Assembly: GCA_963969595.1 (NCBI GenBank)
Contig: OZ018408.1
Location: forward strand, 1 to 64,000
From: Neckera pumila
Lineage: Eukaryota; Streptophyta; Bryopsida; Hypnales; Neckeraceae
Reading direction: 5' to 3'
Length of the DNA stretch: 64,000 nucleotides
Positions 35,976 through 50,134 of this stretch are shown here, one piece after another; position 1 is the first letter of the stretch, and the number at the start of each line of letters is the position of its first letter. Both the position numbers and the translations under genes were made by a program. Under the pieces are notes generated by a model that did no database searches, was not told the DNA's origin, and saw nothing but the letters and a program-made list of their open reading frames with translations.

Positions 35976-36600
35976 CGCTAGAACGATAAGGTGGTGAGGA
36001 TCAAAACCTCAGCACGATCGGCTCATCCATGTGGGTGGACAAGAGGGTTGAAACAGACCATTGCAGAAGGGAAATTTAGAGGATACCGAGGGAACATGGA
36101 TAAAAACCTCGATCACGGCTGCAATTCGGTCGAGCTTAATATCCAAACATGCCGTGAAAGACAATACGAGGAGATGAGGATTGCTCGGAGTAATGAAATC
36201 GAACTGCTATAGGCGGTAAGATCGGTCGCACGAGACATGAGGGGAAGCTGCCGCACCGGGGGGGAGGACTTCAACCAGCGCTGCGCATCTGGACAGGAGG
36301 TGCAGACGGGCCAGAGAAAGCCTAGAGAAGGGGAGGCACAGTTTGCAGAGAATTCGCCCGATCACAGGTGCGAAACCGGGGCGTCTGCGATCCAGAGCAG
36401 ACGCAACGAGAGGGAAATGTCGCAAAGAATTGTAGGGTTTCGGAAGGAGAGACCATCCCCTACTCAATTGCTTCCGGAGCGGGCGGAGCTGGCTCTCCCT
36501 CTTCGACAGAACAAATTTGGAGTACGATAACTGTAACGAACCCAACCCTTCACTTGTCCCGCACTCGATCACTAGCTGCACCGACGCTGCTGATTCTGAT
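35976..36600 (-). promoter_or_regulatory. Promoter and 5' UTR region of SAC3B-type gene
   Basis: Relatively GC-rich 600 bp immediately upstream of the ATG at 35975, contrasting with AT-rich DNA beyond 36800. No clear TATA box. Short direct repeats GTAGCAGCGTTCG occur twice near 36711-36738, just outside. Confidence 0.4.
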
Positions 36601-36779
36601 GTAAGTTACTCTCAAATCTTTCCATGCCCCCAGAAGACAGAACTTTAGGGTTCAGGGGTCTGCTACAGTTCAGTTCAGTAAGCTTACCGGTACTGTACTT
36701 GTACGGTACGTAGCAGCGTTCGCGTAGCAGCGTTCGTAGTTTTACCAGCTAATTGAGTACCTCCAATTCCCAAATTGAA

Positions 36780-37050
36780 CTGGTTTTTCGAGGGCTGGGG
36801 AGGATTGATCCCCTTATTGCCCCCTATTTTATGTCACGGCAATTTTGTAGTTCTTCACCTTGCTTGGCTAATTTGGGGCCTCTGATTGCAAATATGAATT
36901 CAAAATCTGCAATATTTTTATCATGGGTGGCAAGTAAACAATTCTAGCGTTTTTTCTAAGGATATAAAATAGGGCAACAATGAGGTCAATCTTCCTTGGC
37001 TGGACTAGGCTGGAGAGGATTGACCCTTTTATTGCCCTATCCAAGTACCA
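36780..37050. repeat. Diverged duplicate of a roughly 40-bp segment
   Basis: A GGCTGGGGAGGATTGATCCC-type segment near 36793 is repeated near 37009 as GGCTGGAGAGGATTGACCC, each followed by TTATTGCCC. Origin unknown; probably old repeat debris. Confidence 0.5.
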
Positions 37051-37563
37051 AGTTCAAGTGTTTTCTGCAATTTTTCTATTTGTTACTCCTTCTATCTCAA
37101 AATAAATTTGTGGTACTTCAACTAGTTTCCCACTAGGTAGTATTAGAAGGAAATGTTTTCTACTTGTCATCTTCTTTCCAATGACAACAAATTTGAAGCA
37201 CTTCAAAATGATAGTGTCTACTATAACTAATCACCTCTACACCACATTTTATCATTTTATCATTTAATCATTTTTTTAAAGTAAAAAAATATGGAATATC
37301 ACTATGAATATTTAGTAGATAGTACTGGGTCTAAAGAATAGATGATTTATTTGAAAAGGTCTAAAGTCGACTGTATAATGTAACACTTCCCCTAAAACAT
37401 GTCTAGGTCATTCTATAAGCGTTCCAAACATCTAGGTCATTCATTTGCATTACAGTACCATATACACCATAAGATGTGGTTTAGCTTCATGCAGATCAAT
37501 CATTGTCCCTCAATTCGTCCATAATGTTTGAACCTACTAGTTTGTTTGTTTTTTGGCTTTTTG

Positions 37564-37815
37564 GTGCCAAATTGCATTAGAAAAAAATAATTTGAATAAA
37601 AAATGACAACAAATTGTAAAGTTTTTTGCCAAAATTTTTTGAGCTAAACAAAAATCTTTGATGAAATCAATAGATTGAAGATGAAAATAAAATTATGGAC
37701 ACATGATATGTGCTAAATGTGATATTTTCTATCCAATATGTGGATGAATGTTGAAATTTAGAGCACTACTATAACATTTTATATGTATTGCCACTTTGGC
37801 ACTTCATAAATAATG
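37564..37815 (+). repeat. Dispersed repeat, copy 1
   Basis: Aligns with 50135-50389 in the same orientation, sharing long blocks such as ATCCAATATGTGGATGAATG and CATTTTATAT...TTGCCACTTTGGCACT. Non-coding, AT-rich, about 250 bp. No terminal inverted repeat seen; family unknown. Confidence 0.75.
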
Positions 37816-38640
37816 AAAAAAAGCCTTAGAATCTACTAGCTAGACACTTCTTCCTTTAAGAGAAACATTTTTTAATAAATATATAGTTGTTTTCTTCTCA
37901 ACACAAGCAAAACTCTCACTAGACCCATGCAATTTCCATGTGTATCGTACTCTATTACTAGGTCTTTCAGATGAAGAATACAAAGGAACATTAACTACGC
38001 TTGGTAGTGAGTACAAGTACAAATGACCTCCCGTTGGACCTCCATTATTTGAGCATAAAGATTTGTGTAGTACATAGAGGTGACTACAAGAATAACCTAT
38101 CAATTTTGTTCCGCTCTAGCCTATTTTTGGCTTATATTCACTATATTATGACCTTTGAAAAAATATATTTAAAAATAAAATAAAATAAAATAAAAATGAT
38201 TAGTATAACACTATAAAAAATAGTTTCCACTCTATTTAAAAATTTTGAAAAAATCCTAAAAAAAAACATTTTATTGAAGAAGTTTGCACTCAACTTGAAA
38301 ATCTTGAAAAAAATCCTAATAATGAGCATTTTATTGAAGTTTGAATTTAGCAATGATTCTAAATATAGAATTATTTTTACTTTTTAAAACTTTAATGTTC
38401 TACACCATAATTTAATTCTATTTTTAAATTTTCAATATTTTAAGGCATATTCTATATTTGAAATGAATTTCTTTACTATTTCTTCAAAAATTCATGATAA
38501 TTTGAAATTGTCCCCTCTCCAAAACTGTAATTTTGACATACTAGACATGTCATTTCATCTTTAAAGAATAAATATACAAAATTTCACTCATAAACAGTAA
38601 AGAAATGAAAGACATACAAAAAAAACTTTTGAAGACTAAC
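37816..38640. other. AT-rich, no gene
   Basis: Homopolymer- and AT-rich, with (AAAAT)n near 38170-38195 and a repeated AAAAATCCTAA/ACATTTTATTGAAG phrase near 38240-38340. No coding support. Confidence 0.5.
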
Positions 38641-39460
38641 TATGAGGATTGGTATGCCGGCAATGCTAAAACCATAGTTTAGTGCGGATAGCTGGGTTTA
38701 TTAAATTAGGAAAGAGAAATAACCCCGAAATTCTGTCTGAATCCGATTCCAAGCATTGAAGTGAGCTGGTCGGAAAATTGTGTGTACTAGACGTAAAGTT
38801 TTGTTCTTGTTTGTTACCTTGGAACTTCTATGTGGAATAGCCACTTTGAAATTGGGTACAATGTATAGAAATTGGGATGTATGCTAGTTAATGTGTTGAT
38901 GAGATTCTACTACAACCGAAGGGGGGGTGATAAGCAGAGGGGTAGGGTTCGTCTGGTTCTCTAGTTACCAGTCTCTGCCAAAAGAATTCAAATTAGACAG
39001 GTCTATCATTGTAGTAAAGTTGGGATGGTAGGTGTTCCTGTGTGACCTACTAGTTTGGGTTGATTTCCGGAGGAGTTGTAAGGAAACACTTGCATCCTAT
39101 TTTTCTGTCTTTCATTATTTTTTTTTAGTGAAACTTCAGCCACTTTAAAGCCTAGAGGGTAGGATTCAATGCATCCTTCTTTAATTTCAATAGCGGACCC
39201 CTCTGATATAGAGATTAAACTTCTGAATTGGTCACTTAGTTACTTGACTATAAATTAGGAACCGAAAGAGGTACATTGTTAGGACATTCCTTCTTGATTG
39301 TTGAATAGGTACGAATTATAACATCTATTGTAAGAAAGATTTGTAAGAACTCATGAGTTAAATATACATTTCCTGGATCTACAGCTAGTGTATTTGGGTT
39401 TAAGTTGATTTCCGCATTCCATTCCGGTCATCTTCTTAGGAACTACAAACTAAAGCTCTT
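38640..39460 (+). mobile_element. Possible decayed gypsy 3' end and LTR
   Basis: A purine run GAAGGGGGGG (38920-38929) followed by TGATAAG looks like a polypurine tract and LTR start. Further on, ACTTCAGCCACTTTAAAG (about 39132) and GCGGACCCCTCTGATATAG (about 39194) echo TCTTCAGCCACTATAAT and CGATCCCTCTGATGG in the 9.36-9.43 kb LTR, in the same order and similar spacing. It is old and lacks coding motifs. Boundaries are approximate. Confidence 0.4.
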
Positions 39461-39539
39461 GGGAATGATATACGAATCATTTTTATGGTGTTTAAGTCAC
39501 TTTTAAACATCTACAGGACGATTTGTACTTTCTTTGTAC

Positions 39540-39640
39540 TACAACACCAAAGATGGATAAATGATGACCAAAAAATCAAGGTTGGATGAATGATGACCAA
39601 GATGGATGAATGATGACCAAGGATAGATCAATGCATTGAT
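39540..39640. repeat. Short tandem repeat, GATGGATGAATGATGACCAA-like
   Basis: Three imperfect copies of a roughly 20-bp unit, degrading into GATGGAT-rich sequence downstream. Confidence 0.6.
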
Positions 39641-41144
39641 GGATAACTAATTCATGGTGTAATGTGTATAAGTGGATAAACAGAAATTGATTGGAAATAG
39701 ATATCTCTCGATGATGGATTTATGCACTGGAATTAGGCAATTCCAACTGGATGACAAGCGCATTGGATAGACATCTCCAAACCTTGGATTGTAAAGTGGA
39801 GTTAGACAACGTCACTTGGATGACAAGTGTACTAAAACTAGGAGTTAGACAACTTTGAGTAGAAGATCAAGATTGGATAAGATAGGAATAGATACTTAGA
39901 ATACTTCTAAATATAACTAAAACTATCACTTTGGTGAATGGTTCTAGATAGAACGAGGGATAGAAAGCTAAAGATTGAAAAGAAGACCTAATTTATCAAA
40001 AAGACTATTAATCTTAATTTGATATATAAGATAAAAGAGGAGGCTCTCTTTGGACAAGGGATGATCTCTCTATAGTTAGGTGGTTTGAGCTCTTATGAAA
40101 CATTTTGTTAATAAGTATACATGGACCTTTGTTTTGCTTCCATTGTTAATAGAAGTTACGGATTATGGGAGGTACATAACACACTGCCTAGTGTTATAAT
40201 CAGAATTGATATAATTGACGGCAGAATAATGTCTGATATCATCCTAAGATTCATTCTTACAAACTGAAGGTCCTACTGTAAGTACCAGATGACAGAACAA
40301 TGTCAGATATCATTCATCCCACGGTTTTATTCAACACTAAGTTCCTGGAACAACCTTGCATCTTTATATAAGCTTATAAGAAATCCCCATAAAGAAAAAC
40401 CCTTGGGGTGTCAGAAATACCTCAGAGTTAAGCACATGATAAACACCACGATGTCATTAGAATAATCAGTATTGGAGATGGATGGCTCTACACTCACGAA
40501 GACAAGCTAACCCTTACTGCAGTATGATCAGAAAGAAACAGAAAACAGAAAGAAACAAGGAAATGAAAAGAGACGAATGTGCAGCAGGGACCCATTTCAT
40601 AGGTTGACCTGCACGAAATTCAGGAGCACCAAGAACAGAGCACCAGCTACCACCCAAGACGCAGGATCTACTTAGATTAAAACCCTACAACGACAATTTC
40701 AACATTAAATTCAAAAGTTCTGAAGCAGCGACCTTCAGTACTAAACACAACCAAACTTTTCAAACCTACTGACACTAACAAAGATTGTAACCCAGCATAG
40801 GCCATAAAAGAGAAAATAGATCGGCTAAAGCCAAAATTGGGCATCCAAAATAACTTTAGCCTAAACTGTCCAAAATGTTGCCTATGTATCTGTACAAATT
40901 TCTAGTCCGTCAACTATCTCGAAACACTTAAGCAGAATTTCCAACCTTTTAACATTAACATGACCGACCACTCAATGATAGAATTCGTGACCAACTCTTA
41001 TCAGTTTGCACTGATCCTGAAATGGACAGAAAGATGCCAATCCGTGGGTATCGAGTACTCGGTCCTTCCACTTTGCACTTCCGACCCCATCCCCCAAAGG
41101 CTGAACCGTCTGTTTCACTCTCAATGAAAGGTGTGCCAGTCTAC
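39641..41144. other. Region downstream of VARICOSE-type gene
   Basis: AT-rich; no coding motif. The part next to 41145 is presumably the 3' UTR of the minus-strand gene. Confidence 0.5.
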
Positions 41145-44100
41145 TCATTTGCAAGATGTTAACAAGGAATGAACCACATGTATAACAAGTCTCAAGTTGG
41201 CTTGCTCTCCTGGAACAGCTTGTGCTACTTGTTTGTGCAAGTTCTGATATAGTTGCTGAAGGAAAGGTCGCATGTGAGGAGCCAACAAGGGGTCATCAGG
41301 GTTCAACGCCAGTGCTGCCTCCCGGATCCAAGAAAGCTTGCGAGCTGTGTCTTTACCCAGATCACAACCCAGCTGCTGCACTAAGGACAGCAGCACTCCT
41401 TGACTCAGTGGCAGTGGCACCGTACTGAAAAGATGAGTCTCATCCATCTGCCAAAAATTGCAAGAAATACAAATGGAACACACGTTAATTTCTTGTCGAC
41501 GTGCACCGTACATACTTGACAGCAACTGACAAAGAAAATTTGAAACATATTCCACTACAAGCCTTTCTCTACGAGATGTATCACATAAACGATAGGAGAA
41601 TTATGTACCTGCATGCAAAGCCAGGATACCACAGCTACGTCACTGAGAGATAGGGCTTTGTTAAAGGCCTCTTCAAGCTTGCCCTCTTTCAAAAGTCTCG
41701 AAAGCTCTATTGTAGGATCCAGCGACTCCTCAAGATGTTGTAAAGAAAGCACCTGTGACAAAAACAATTACGTCAAGTAAATATACTCCAAATTTAAACA
41801 CCAAGGCACTTCATTAGACAAGCGTACTCATTTTATGAGTTCAGTTCATACATGGATACGGACCTTGTCAGGAAGGCCGCCATTAATCTGATTGTTAACT
41901 GGTAGAGTGCGGGCTGTATTTGCACTTTCTGCAAGTGATAGAAGCTTCTTCTGGCCATCTGCTAACTCGCCCTTCAAGGAATCTGCAAGCATCGTTGCAG
42001 ATGCCACTGTATCCTGGAAGAACAAATAAACAAGACTTAATAGATTATAAGGCTTCATTCAGCTAACACTCCAAAACCTAAATATTCAATATATAACAAA
42101 TCCAATCAACAAACAGAGTTTCAGGTAAGACCAGTGGATGTTGGTGGGGGTGGGGTGGGTGGGGGCAAACCTTCAGTGTGGAAGCAAGATCAGAGTGAGA
42201 GGTCAGTAATTGTTCTTGAGCATGCTGTGTATATTCAGCCATGCCGTGCTGAAAGGAAGACTCCACATGGTCGAACATGCTTCGACACGTTCGCTCGAAA
42301 GCTGGAAGTACAGAGCTTTCAAAGCACGTCCGCAGCGCTTCCTGCAAAGATAAACAAGGAACACGTTCAGATTATGAAATCACTAATCAGCATTGGAGAA
42401 AAAACATTACCCTACCAGATTGACACAAACTATTTTTTTCAGTCAATTTAATGGGGCCCAAATTAATATACATAATGTAAAAAAATACAAGATGATGTAA
42501 AACAGAATACAAAAGTCAAATACACCACAATAAATAGAAAAAACATCCTTGCAACTTCTACTCCTATCCACCACTGTCATAAAAGTGTCTAATCACCTGC
42601 AAGACTTGTCGACCAATATTTTGGAACTGGGTCTGTATCTGCCGCGTCACTGTCCCCTCCAACTTCGCACCCACCAATTTTTCTAGTTGGGGTAACATCT
42701 TCTCTGTAAAACCCTGCAGCACGGAAACCAGCCAAGGCTTCAATCTTTTAGAATGCGCTACCGTACCCAAGGCTGAACATGGGAGTAAGAAATTCAGCAG
42801 CTGCATTACAAAACCTCTTAAGTAAAAAAAAATTCTGAGCATAAAACGTGCACTTTCAAGAGCCACTGCTTAGGATAAGTTACAGATATGTATATTAAGA
42901 GAAGCAGTAAGCCAACTTCGAATTTCTTGCAACAAAGAGAAGCCACATTTAACTATGAGGTCCAACTAATAGCTACCTGGAACGATTCGGCAACAGTTGT
43001 CGAGACAGCTTTGTGAAGAGGAGGAAGAACCGCCTGGGCAACAACTGGACCGATGGTGGCGAATTCTTTCTTAAATCCTCGCTCCAAAGCAACTGGCATG
43101 TCTTTGCTCACAAAATTCGTAAGAAGCATTGTAACCTGCTGGACTCTTTCACGCTCTTGCTTCTCTCTCCGTGCGTTTTCTTCTGCCAACCGTGCCCACA
43201 TAGCATCTACATGTGCTTTCAGGACCTTCTCCATCCGCTGACCTAGGGCACCTGAAACCAATTTCAACATTGGTATATTACTAAAAATCTCCAATTTTCA
43301 TGCTTTACTCTTTGTATATGTATTCATTATTGAGAGAACCTTGTTATAAAAACAAATTGAATAAAACATAATACAAACGCATGTTTGGATCTGATTAAGA
43401 AAATTATATCATTTTGACTCTGAGATCTTGGTGCCATCATATTCTGTATTACTATTAGGTTGGCGTCACAATTACATATTCCTAACTAATCAGTTTAGGG
43501 AACAAGGTTGAAGCATATGAACTTGCCCTAGGTGAAACTTAAAAACTAAGTACTTGAAGGAGAGTTGGAGGCCCCCAGTATTCATAATCAGCTGCCTCAC
43601 AAACAAAACCAACTTTCATCTGATAGTCATTCAATATCTCTCAATAGAGTAACCATAATGGAAAATGCCATACAACAGGGTCAAGCGTGTGTACCTTCCA
43701 TCCGTTTCCCCTCCTTGGCCACGGGCACAGCCACCATAACAGTCATCTGCTTCTGTATCTCCTTCTGCATAGTCACCAACTGTGACAAACCCAGATAAGA
43801 GCTTTATAAGTACAAATTTGTACTTACAAACCCAGATAAGAACTGGTGACCCCGAGACACTTATAGATGCAGGATTTCAAACGATTCACATGCAGGATAG
43901 ACTAAGTGGATTACATCCTTGTCGGCAATTAACAAATTAAATACCTGGTTCAGCGATTCTTGCATTGAAGCCACCTGAGCAAGGAAAGCAGGGTCAATGG
44001 GAGCAGGAGCAGGAGCTGATGCTGGCATCGACAAAGAAATTGGATTAACGGCATGGCTCGTTTCACCTTCAGGTTTAGATCCTGATATGGATAGGTTTGG

Positions 44101-47100
44101 TGACTGTGAGGGAAGTACAGAGCCAGAGCCAATCCCACCAACGTTTGTCTTGTTCTTGTTCTTCCTCCCCTTTGCAATTGTTGCCTGCGGGGGAGGCAAA
44201 GGCAAGTCGCCACTAGCATCCCTGAAAGTGAGGTCTCGTAATTTTTCATTGACTTCATCCGTGACAATCAAGGGCCTGTCCTTGTGCTCAGAACCTTCGC
44301 CCTCTTCAATCTGTGCGTTTCCCCCTGCATACCGATCGGATAGGTATCCAGGAGTAGCATTGGTTTCCTGGGGCACTAAGGGGTCCCTGTCGATATAATC
44401 GTTGCCGATTTGAGTTGCTTCGAAGGAATCCAATAAGGAAGACACCAAAACCTCCTTCCCAGTGGTGTCGTCTTCAACAACCAAGCTTTCAGCCTCCGCT
44501 ACCTCTTTCTCCAAAACAAAGCTGGAATCAGCGGCAATAAACCCGTCAGTTTTACCTATAGATTTGAAAGCCGGTACCTTTGATTGTTTGGTACTTTGCT
44601 CTTGCCCAGAAACTGAAACGGATGCACCATAGGCTTCCGAGTGCTTAGAACCAGCTGCGAGGTTCATGAGCTCCGAAGGGGTTATCAGATGGTGAGCCTG
44701 ATGGTGACCACCTTGCTGTGCTACATGAGAAGGCTTAGCACTGCCTGAGTCCGCAGATCCGTCCTTCTCCTGTCTATCTGGAAGCTCTTCTGCAGAAGTA
44801 CTGCTTGAGGAGGACTGAACCCTGTCCAGATTTGAAACATTAAGAGGTAGCATCAAAGGAGATGACTCTGGACTAACCTCGTGAATATCTTCTCCCTTCT
44901 TAGACCCAACGGAGACATGATGAGCATCAGTTCTAGTTGGACTCCTCGAGCGCGATCGCCGTAAAGTGGGTGGCTTAGTGTTGCCACCAGGTGACACGAC
45001 CTCAGATTTACTGGACAATTGAGCAAACAGCTCTGCACTATTCTGCGCGGGAGCTTGCAAAAAGGTAGCGAAATCCATTGCTATGCTTTTCTCCACGTGA
45101 TGCGCAGTTGAGACCTCCAAACGACCAACTTCAACTGGACTCCCAAATGCAGAAGAGACAGCTGGGGTTCTCGCTGAAACATTGACGTTAGAAATAGTGG
45201 AAGCCCGAGTGCTTGCACCAGATTTAGGTCCAGGCCCCATATCTATCAAATCAGGAACACCAACATCAGATCGGCTAGAATCCTGAACAGCTGATAAACC
45301 AGAGCGTTCAGGAGGTTCTAGAGATTCGGAGACCGTTTCATTCGCGGGTGGCAAACACTGCGAAACATCTAACCCATATTGTTGAATAGCCTGTGTTTGA
45401 ACACAGTAAATCTGGACTTTGCCTTCGCCAGTCTCTGTGACGGCCTCTTCGGTAACTGTTAAGCTAAGAATTGGCATTGTAACAGAAAATTCTGCCAGAT
45501 AGTTCATTCGTGCAGCCGCCGGATTGTGACCAAACTCAACATGAACTGCATATATTGCATTTTTCTTTGCATTGGCCAGTAGAATCAGGCTAGCACGAGG
45601 TGCTACGACCAGCTGGTTGAAAAAAGCATTCTCGTATTTGCCGTCAGGGGCATCCGAGCTCTGGAACTCGAGTGATTGTATGCAGCGCCATGTTCCTGCA
45701 TCAGACTTTGAGGGCGACTCCTCTGAACCACTCGTTGGAGCCCAAAGTTTCAGCTCTCTATTCAAAGGTCCCTACAAAAAAAGCATGTCGATTCAGCTTC
45801 AGCAAAAACAGAAACCTCACACTCTCATCAGATGTAATATATGTCTCGAGCAAGCATTCATATCCATTTAATGTGCAGAATGATGCTAGAGTTGCATGCT
45901 CTAATATTTTAGCGTAGAAGACAATAAAAAAGGAAAGGCATACCGCAGTAAGGAGGACGTGATGATCAGGACGCCGCGGTGCAGACAAAAAGGCCACTGA
46001 AGCCACTGGCTCTCCAACATGAGGCAGTATGCTCAACAATGGGTTTCGATTGTTGTTCCCCCATATGCGCATCTGAGCAATGTAACAATAGACTGTCAGG
46101 GATACAGTTAAGATGTGTGTGCAACCTGCAAACATGGATATTACACAGCGATAAAAAGAAATCATGCCTCAGGAAGCAGATAACAATAAGCAGAGGATGA
46201 TTTCCAAGCCCGAAAAGTTAACAGCACACCGCTACATACCGTGCCATCTTGTGAGGCTGATGCCACTCTGAAAGTAGAGAAGGATGGCACTGCCAAATCC
46301 GTGACAGTGCCATTGTGTGCACCCACTACATGTACTCCTTCTAGTGGATTATCCACTTGACATTTAAGAGGTTGATCGGGCAAAAAACCTCCTTGAGGTG
46401 CGGCCTGCTGTACCTTAACAACATTAATGCTAAGAACAACCTTCCCAATCGCGACTTCCAACACATCCTGCGCCAAATATGAGCAATGCCACTGTCAACG
46501 AAACGTAAACAAAAGGATACAAAAGCAATTTCCAGCAACGCCAAAGATTGATAAATACACATGCGTTCAAAAGCAAATGGCAAGCATCATTTAATGGCAC
46601 ATCAAAGCTGATCAAACTAAAACACATTTTTTGACAAAACAAATGATTCACAAACATGAAACATGACTGGTAGATTCTCGTCTTAACAAGACCTAACATG
46701 TACCTGCGTTTGCAGATTCCAACATACACGTGGATGACACGACTCCCAGTCCCCAAGAATTTGTATGGCAAGCAATATCTGCTCTGTAATAAGTATCTTG
46801 CCACCCTCAGTAGATGGTCCCTCTAAAATTCTTCGCACATAAATGCGTCCATCTACACTTGCGCTGGAACATAAAAAAACATCGGTAAAAACGATAGCCG
46901 ACGAATTAATGTGGTTAATACAATGCCAACTCTATTACCTCATCCAGTTTTCATAACTCTGGAAGTAAGTCTTAAACCATGGTAGAGCTTCGTGCAGTAG
47001 TGCCACGGCATACACTACGGCTAAGTAAATAAATAAAGAATTCACATTTCAAAACCGAGTTAAACTTTCAAATGTTGGAACAACAAGGCCACTGCTCATA

Positions 47101-48266
47101 TACAGACTCCCGAACTGATTAAGATTTCTAAAGAGGTCAAGTGGCGAAAGTATACAGGCGAGGTGAAGAGTCCGAACCTTGCAAGCAGGTGCTGATCTTC
47201 TGATAGAAAAACCATGTCCGTTACTCTCTGCCATCATGAATGAAATAATGAATATTGCATACATACAGCAAGTTCCACGTATCCCTCAGCGCAATAAGTA
47301 AAAAAGATATTTCGACTCAAAATTTTCCAGTACCTGTGTATGACCTCGAAGCAGCGCTCTTAATGCCGTGTTAATGTTCAGAATGCGAATCGTGCCCTGC
47401 CGCAAACCATAGCAAATGTACCTTTTGTTCACAGCAATTTGCCGTCCAACGACCAAAAGTGGATCCGATCCATAAACTGTAATAGGACTAACTTCCAGCT
47501 GAGGCTGCGCCTCTCCAGGTTTACGAACATCCACATCATAGACAACACGGTCTCCCCAAAGAGGCCTCCCCCGCGGTTGCTTGTCACTAGACGGTCTCAC
47601 AGACGCGGAGGAATTGGCTTGAACAACTGGGGCTGGTGGAGCTGTGGGCAAAGCTGGAGCCAATGCAGGTGGAGGTATAGATATATCTTGGATAATTCCC
47701 TGAGAGGGACGGGGTCGTTCACCGGCACTTTGCTGAGTTCCTGGAAGGAAAGAACTATCGTCACTGCTAGGTGCTTCAGCTCCAATATTTGTTGTTAAAA
47801 GAGCCATAAGGCGGGCGCCATCCAAAGGAGAGGTTGATGCCTGGTTTGGGCCGCCGCTGCCTTGAGACGAGGAAGACAATGGGAGAGTTGAAAGAGGAGG
47901 GTTTGGATGTAGGGAATTAAGAGCACCCGGAGGAAATTGCTGTGGCGGCGACTGCTGCTGCTGATTGTACGGAACAGCAGTGTAGCTGGGTGGCCGCAAA
48001 CCATGCTCCTGCTGATAGTGCATGTATGGATGAAATACTTGAGGCTGCCCTGGTTGCTGTGGTGTACTATACTGAAAATTTTGAGGCGGCATGCTGGGAA
48101 AAGAAGTACCAGGGTTTGTGGGAAAAGAGCCTGGATTCTGAGGAAATTGATTAGGAGGATACGGTGGATGAGAAGCGTATTGAGGAGGAGGAGGATAAGG
48201 GCCCGGAGGAGCCTTGTTGAAGAAATTATGAATGTCAAACCCTCCTGATGGTCCAGTGGCGCCCAT
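41145..48266 (-). CDS. VCS: VARICOSE/EDC4 (Ge-1) mRNA-decapping scaffold
   Basis: Thirteen exons give a 1,523-residue frame: 48266-47334, 47227-47178, 46863-46704, 46467-46240, 46072-45944, 45771-43945, 43779-43695, 43251-42977, 42713-42597, 42341-42171, 42013-41864, 41752-41609 and 41447-41145, with GT-AG borders and consistent phases. The N-terminus is Pro/Gln-rich (about residues 1-240). WD40-type repeats follow, with [47 protein letters not shown] and MRIWG. A long Ser/Pro-rich low-complexity linker lies in exon 6. The C-terminal helical part has [37 protein letters not shown] and [11 protein letters not shown], matching plant VARICOSE. The protein scaffolds DCP1, DCP2 and XRN4 in P-bodies and promotes cap removal. 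It is longer than Arabidopsis VCS (about 1,340 residues), mostly in low-complexity parts. No lesion seen. Confidence 0.95.
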
Positions 48267-49900
48267 AATGTTGATCCACTGTAGAGCTTATAGACCCTTC
48301 ACTTTTCGATTCTGACATCCCAATCAAAAGAGAAGAATCAGATCAAAATAGAAACGAAGACAACGACCATCAACTCACAAACACTAGGATCACAATTCCT
48401 GTCCGACGAGATTCAAACTGATCGTCATGTCAATTTGCAATGGCGGAGAACATAGAACCAGCAGACAGTCTCTCCGTCTCCTTCATCTCTCTGTGACACC
48501 GAAAAGCACAAGACAAACTCGACCTTCACCATAAAACTTACTGTTTCTTAAGTCATCAAATAGCCCCAGCAGGGTACAGTTAGAAAACCATCCAATATTC
48601 CCAAACAAGCAAACATACCGGCAGAACAAAAACGCCCCAAGAAGGCGACCGACCATAACGCTCACCTAGAACAGTACTGCTCTCATACATTCTACAAACA
48701 AGTACATCCTTCTTCGAATTCTATCGAGAAGCTCGGGTAGCAAGGCAGGTCTACTGTAGGATGATTGTTAGGGCGTGCCGATGACAACTTACGCTTAAAA
48801 AGAAACGAATACAAAAGTTTCCAAGTGAACAGAAACGGCGGAAACAACACTACAACGAGCTCGAAAACATGACGAATGAACGGCCAAACATCCCAAGTGC
48901 CCTAAGTGCTCAAATTCAGACGAGAACTAGACGAAGAAAGATACCTACAGAAACAAACGACCACACACCCATCAAGCAAACGAAACACATCTCGCTTGTA
49001 TCCAGACCACTGCAATCCTAGGCACGTGAGAAAAAAACTTCCTTCAGAAGTAAGGAAAACAGACCTCAACCAACAAATCGATAAAAATGAGCGTCTCGAT
49101 ATTCTCCAAATCCAACCCCCCTTCCTTTCCACAGCAAGCGACTATGGTCTGGGAAAACGCAAAATGACTCCAAAACCCCCCAAAACATTCCCCATCTTTT
49201 AAATCGACATCACCTGCCTCAAAAATCCTCCGTGTCAAAAACTCAGAACTCTAAAACAACCCTCCCCCTCCCCCATCACGCGACCTAAAGCCAGGCCTTA
49301 ACCCACCCGAACCATACTTGAAGATAACCCAACTCACCCTACCTAAAAATTCAAGAATTAAAAACTCCGAACCCACCCCCACGTTCCTGTACCTACCAAA
49401 ACCCTCAATGGATCACACCATCCAAACGATGGTCGTTCCCGCAAAATTTCCTCGAGCGAAGTCACGAGCCGCTCTGCCAGGAACGCCTTGATTGTGCCTC
49501 CACTTCTCACAACCTTGTCGTCAACCTCCCGGCCACGCTGCGAGTTCTGGTGCTGCGCTCCCCAAGCCTGAGTGTCCAAACCTAAGAGACCACTCCAGTA
49601 CTACGGGCTGTGCTCGCTGTCGATGCCGTTGCGAAACCAACTGAGGTTATAACTAGTGTATGTATGTAATTGCTCCAAGGAAGACAGGAGCATCCGAATC
49701 CCCACTCAAGTGGATGATCGCTCCAGCAGCGGCGAAACAACGGAAGGGAGAGATCTGATGACCTTGGCAAGTGAGGCAGGAACGCACTCAAGCTCCCGAT
49801 CCTTCGCGACGTCAGTTCCTTGCTAAGGCAGGGTTTGTTTCATTTCATCTAGGAAGAAAGCGCCGGATCTTTCACTGGCGTGATGAGGTAACTTTCATCC
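48267..49900 (-). promoter_or_regulatory. Upstream region of VARICOSE-type gene
   Basis: Non-AT-rich sequence without convincing coding frames; likely holds the promoter, 5' UTR and possibly a leader intron. Transcription start not identifiable by eye. Confidence 0.4.
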
Positions 49901-50134
49901 ACGGTCATGGATGAAACGCATCATTGAAACATTGACGCGGAAGGAGAACGATAGTCATCCAAACTTGGGTACATTCATTCATCCGAGAGAACTCGTAAGA
50001 TTTTGGTCCTGGAATTGTAGCATGATCCTAGATTCGGTGGTAAGCTCCTCAAACACAATGAACACTGATCGGGATAAGGTCGGAGGTCCAATGAAACTTG
50101 ATTTTTCTGCAGCAGGGTTCATTCGGGTAAAAAC

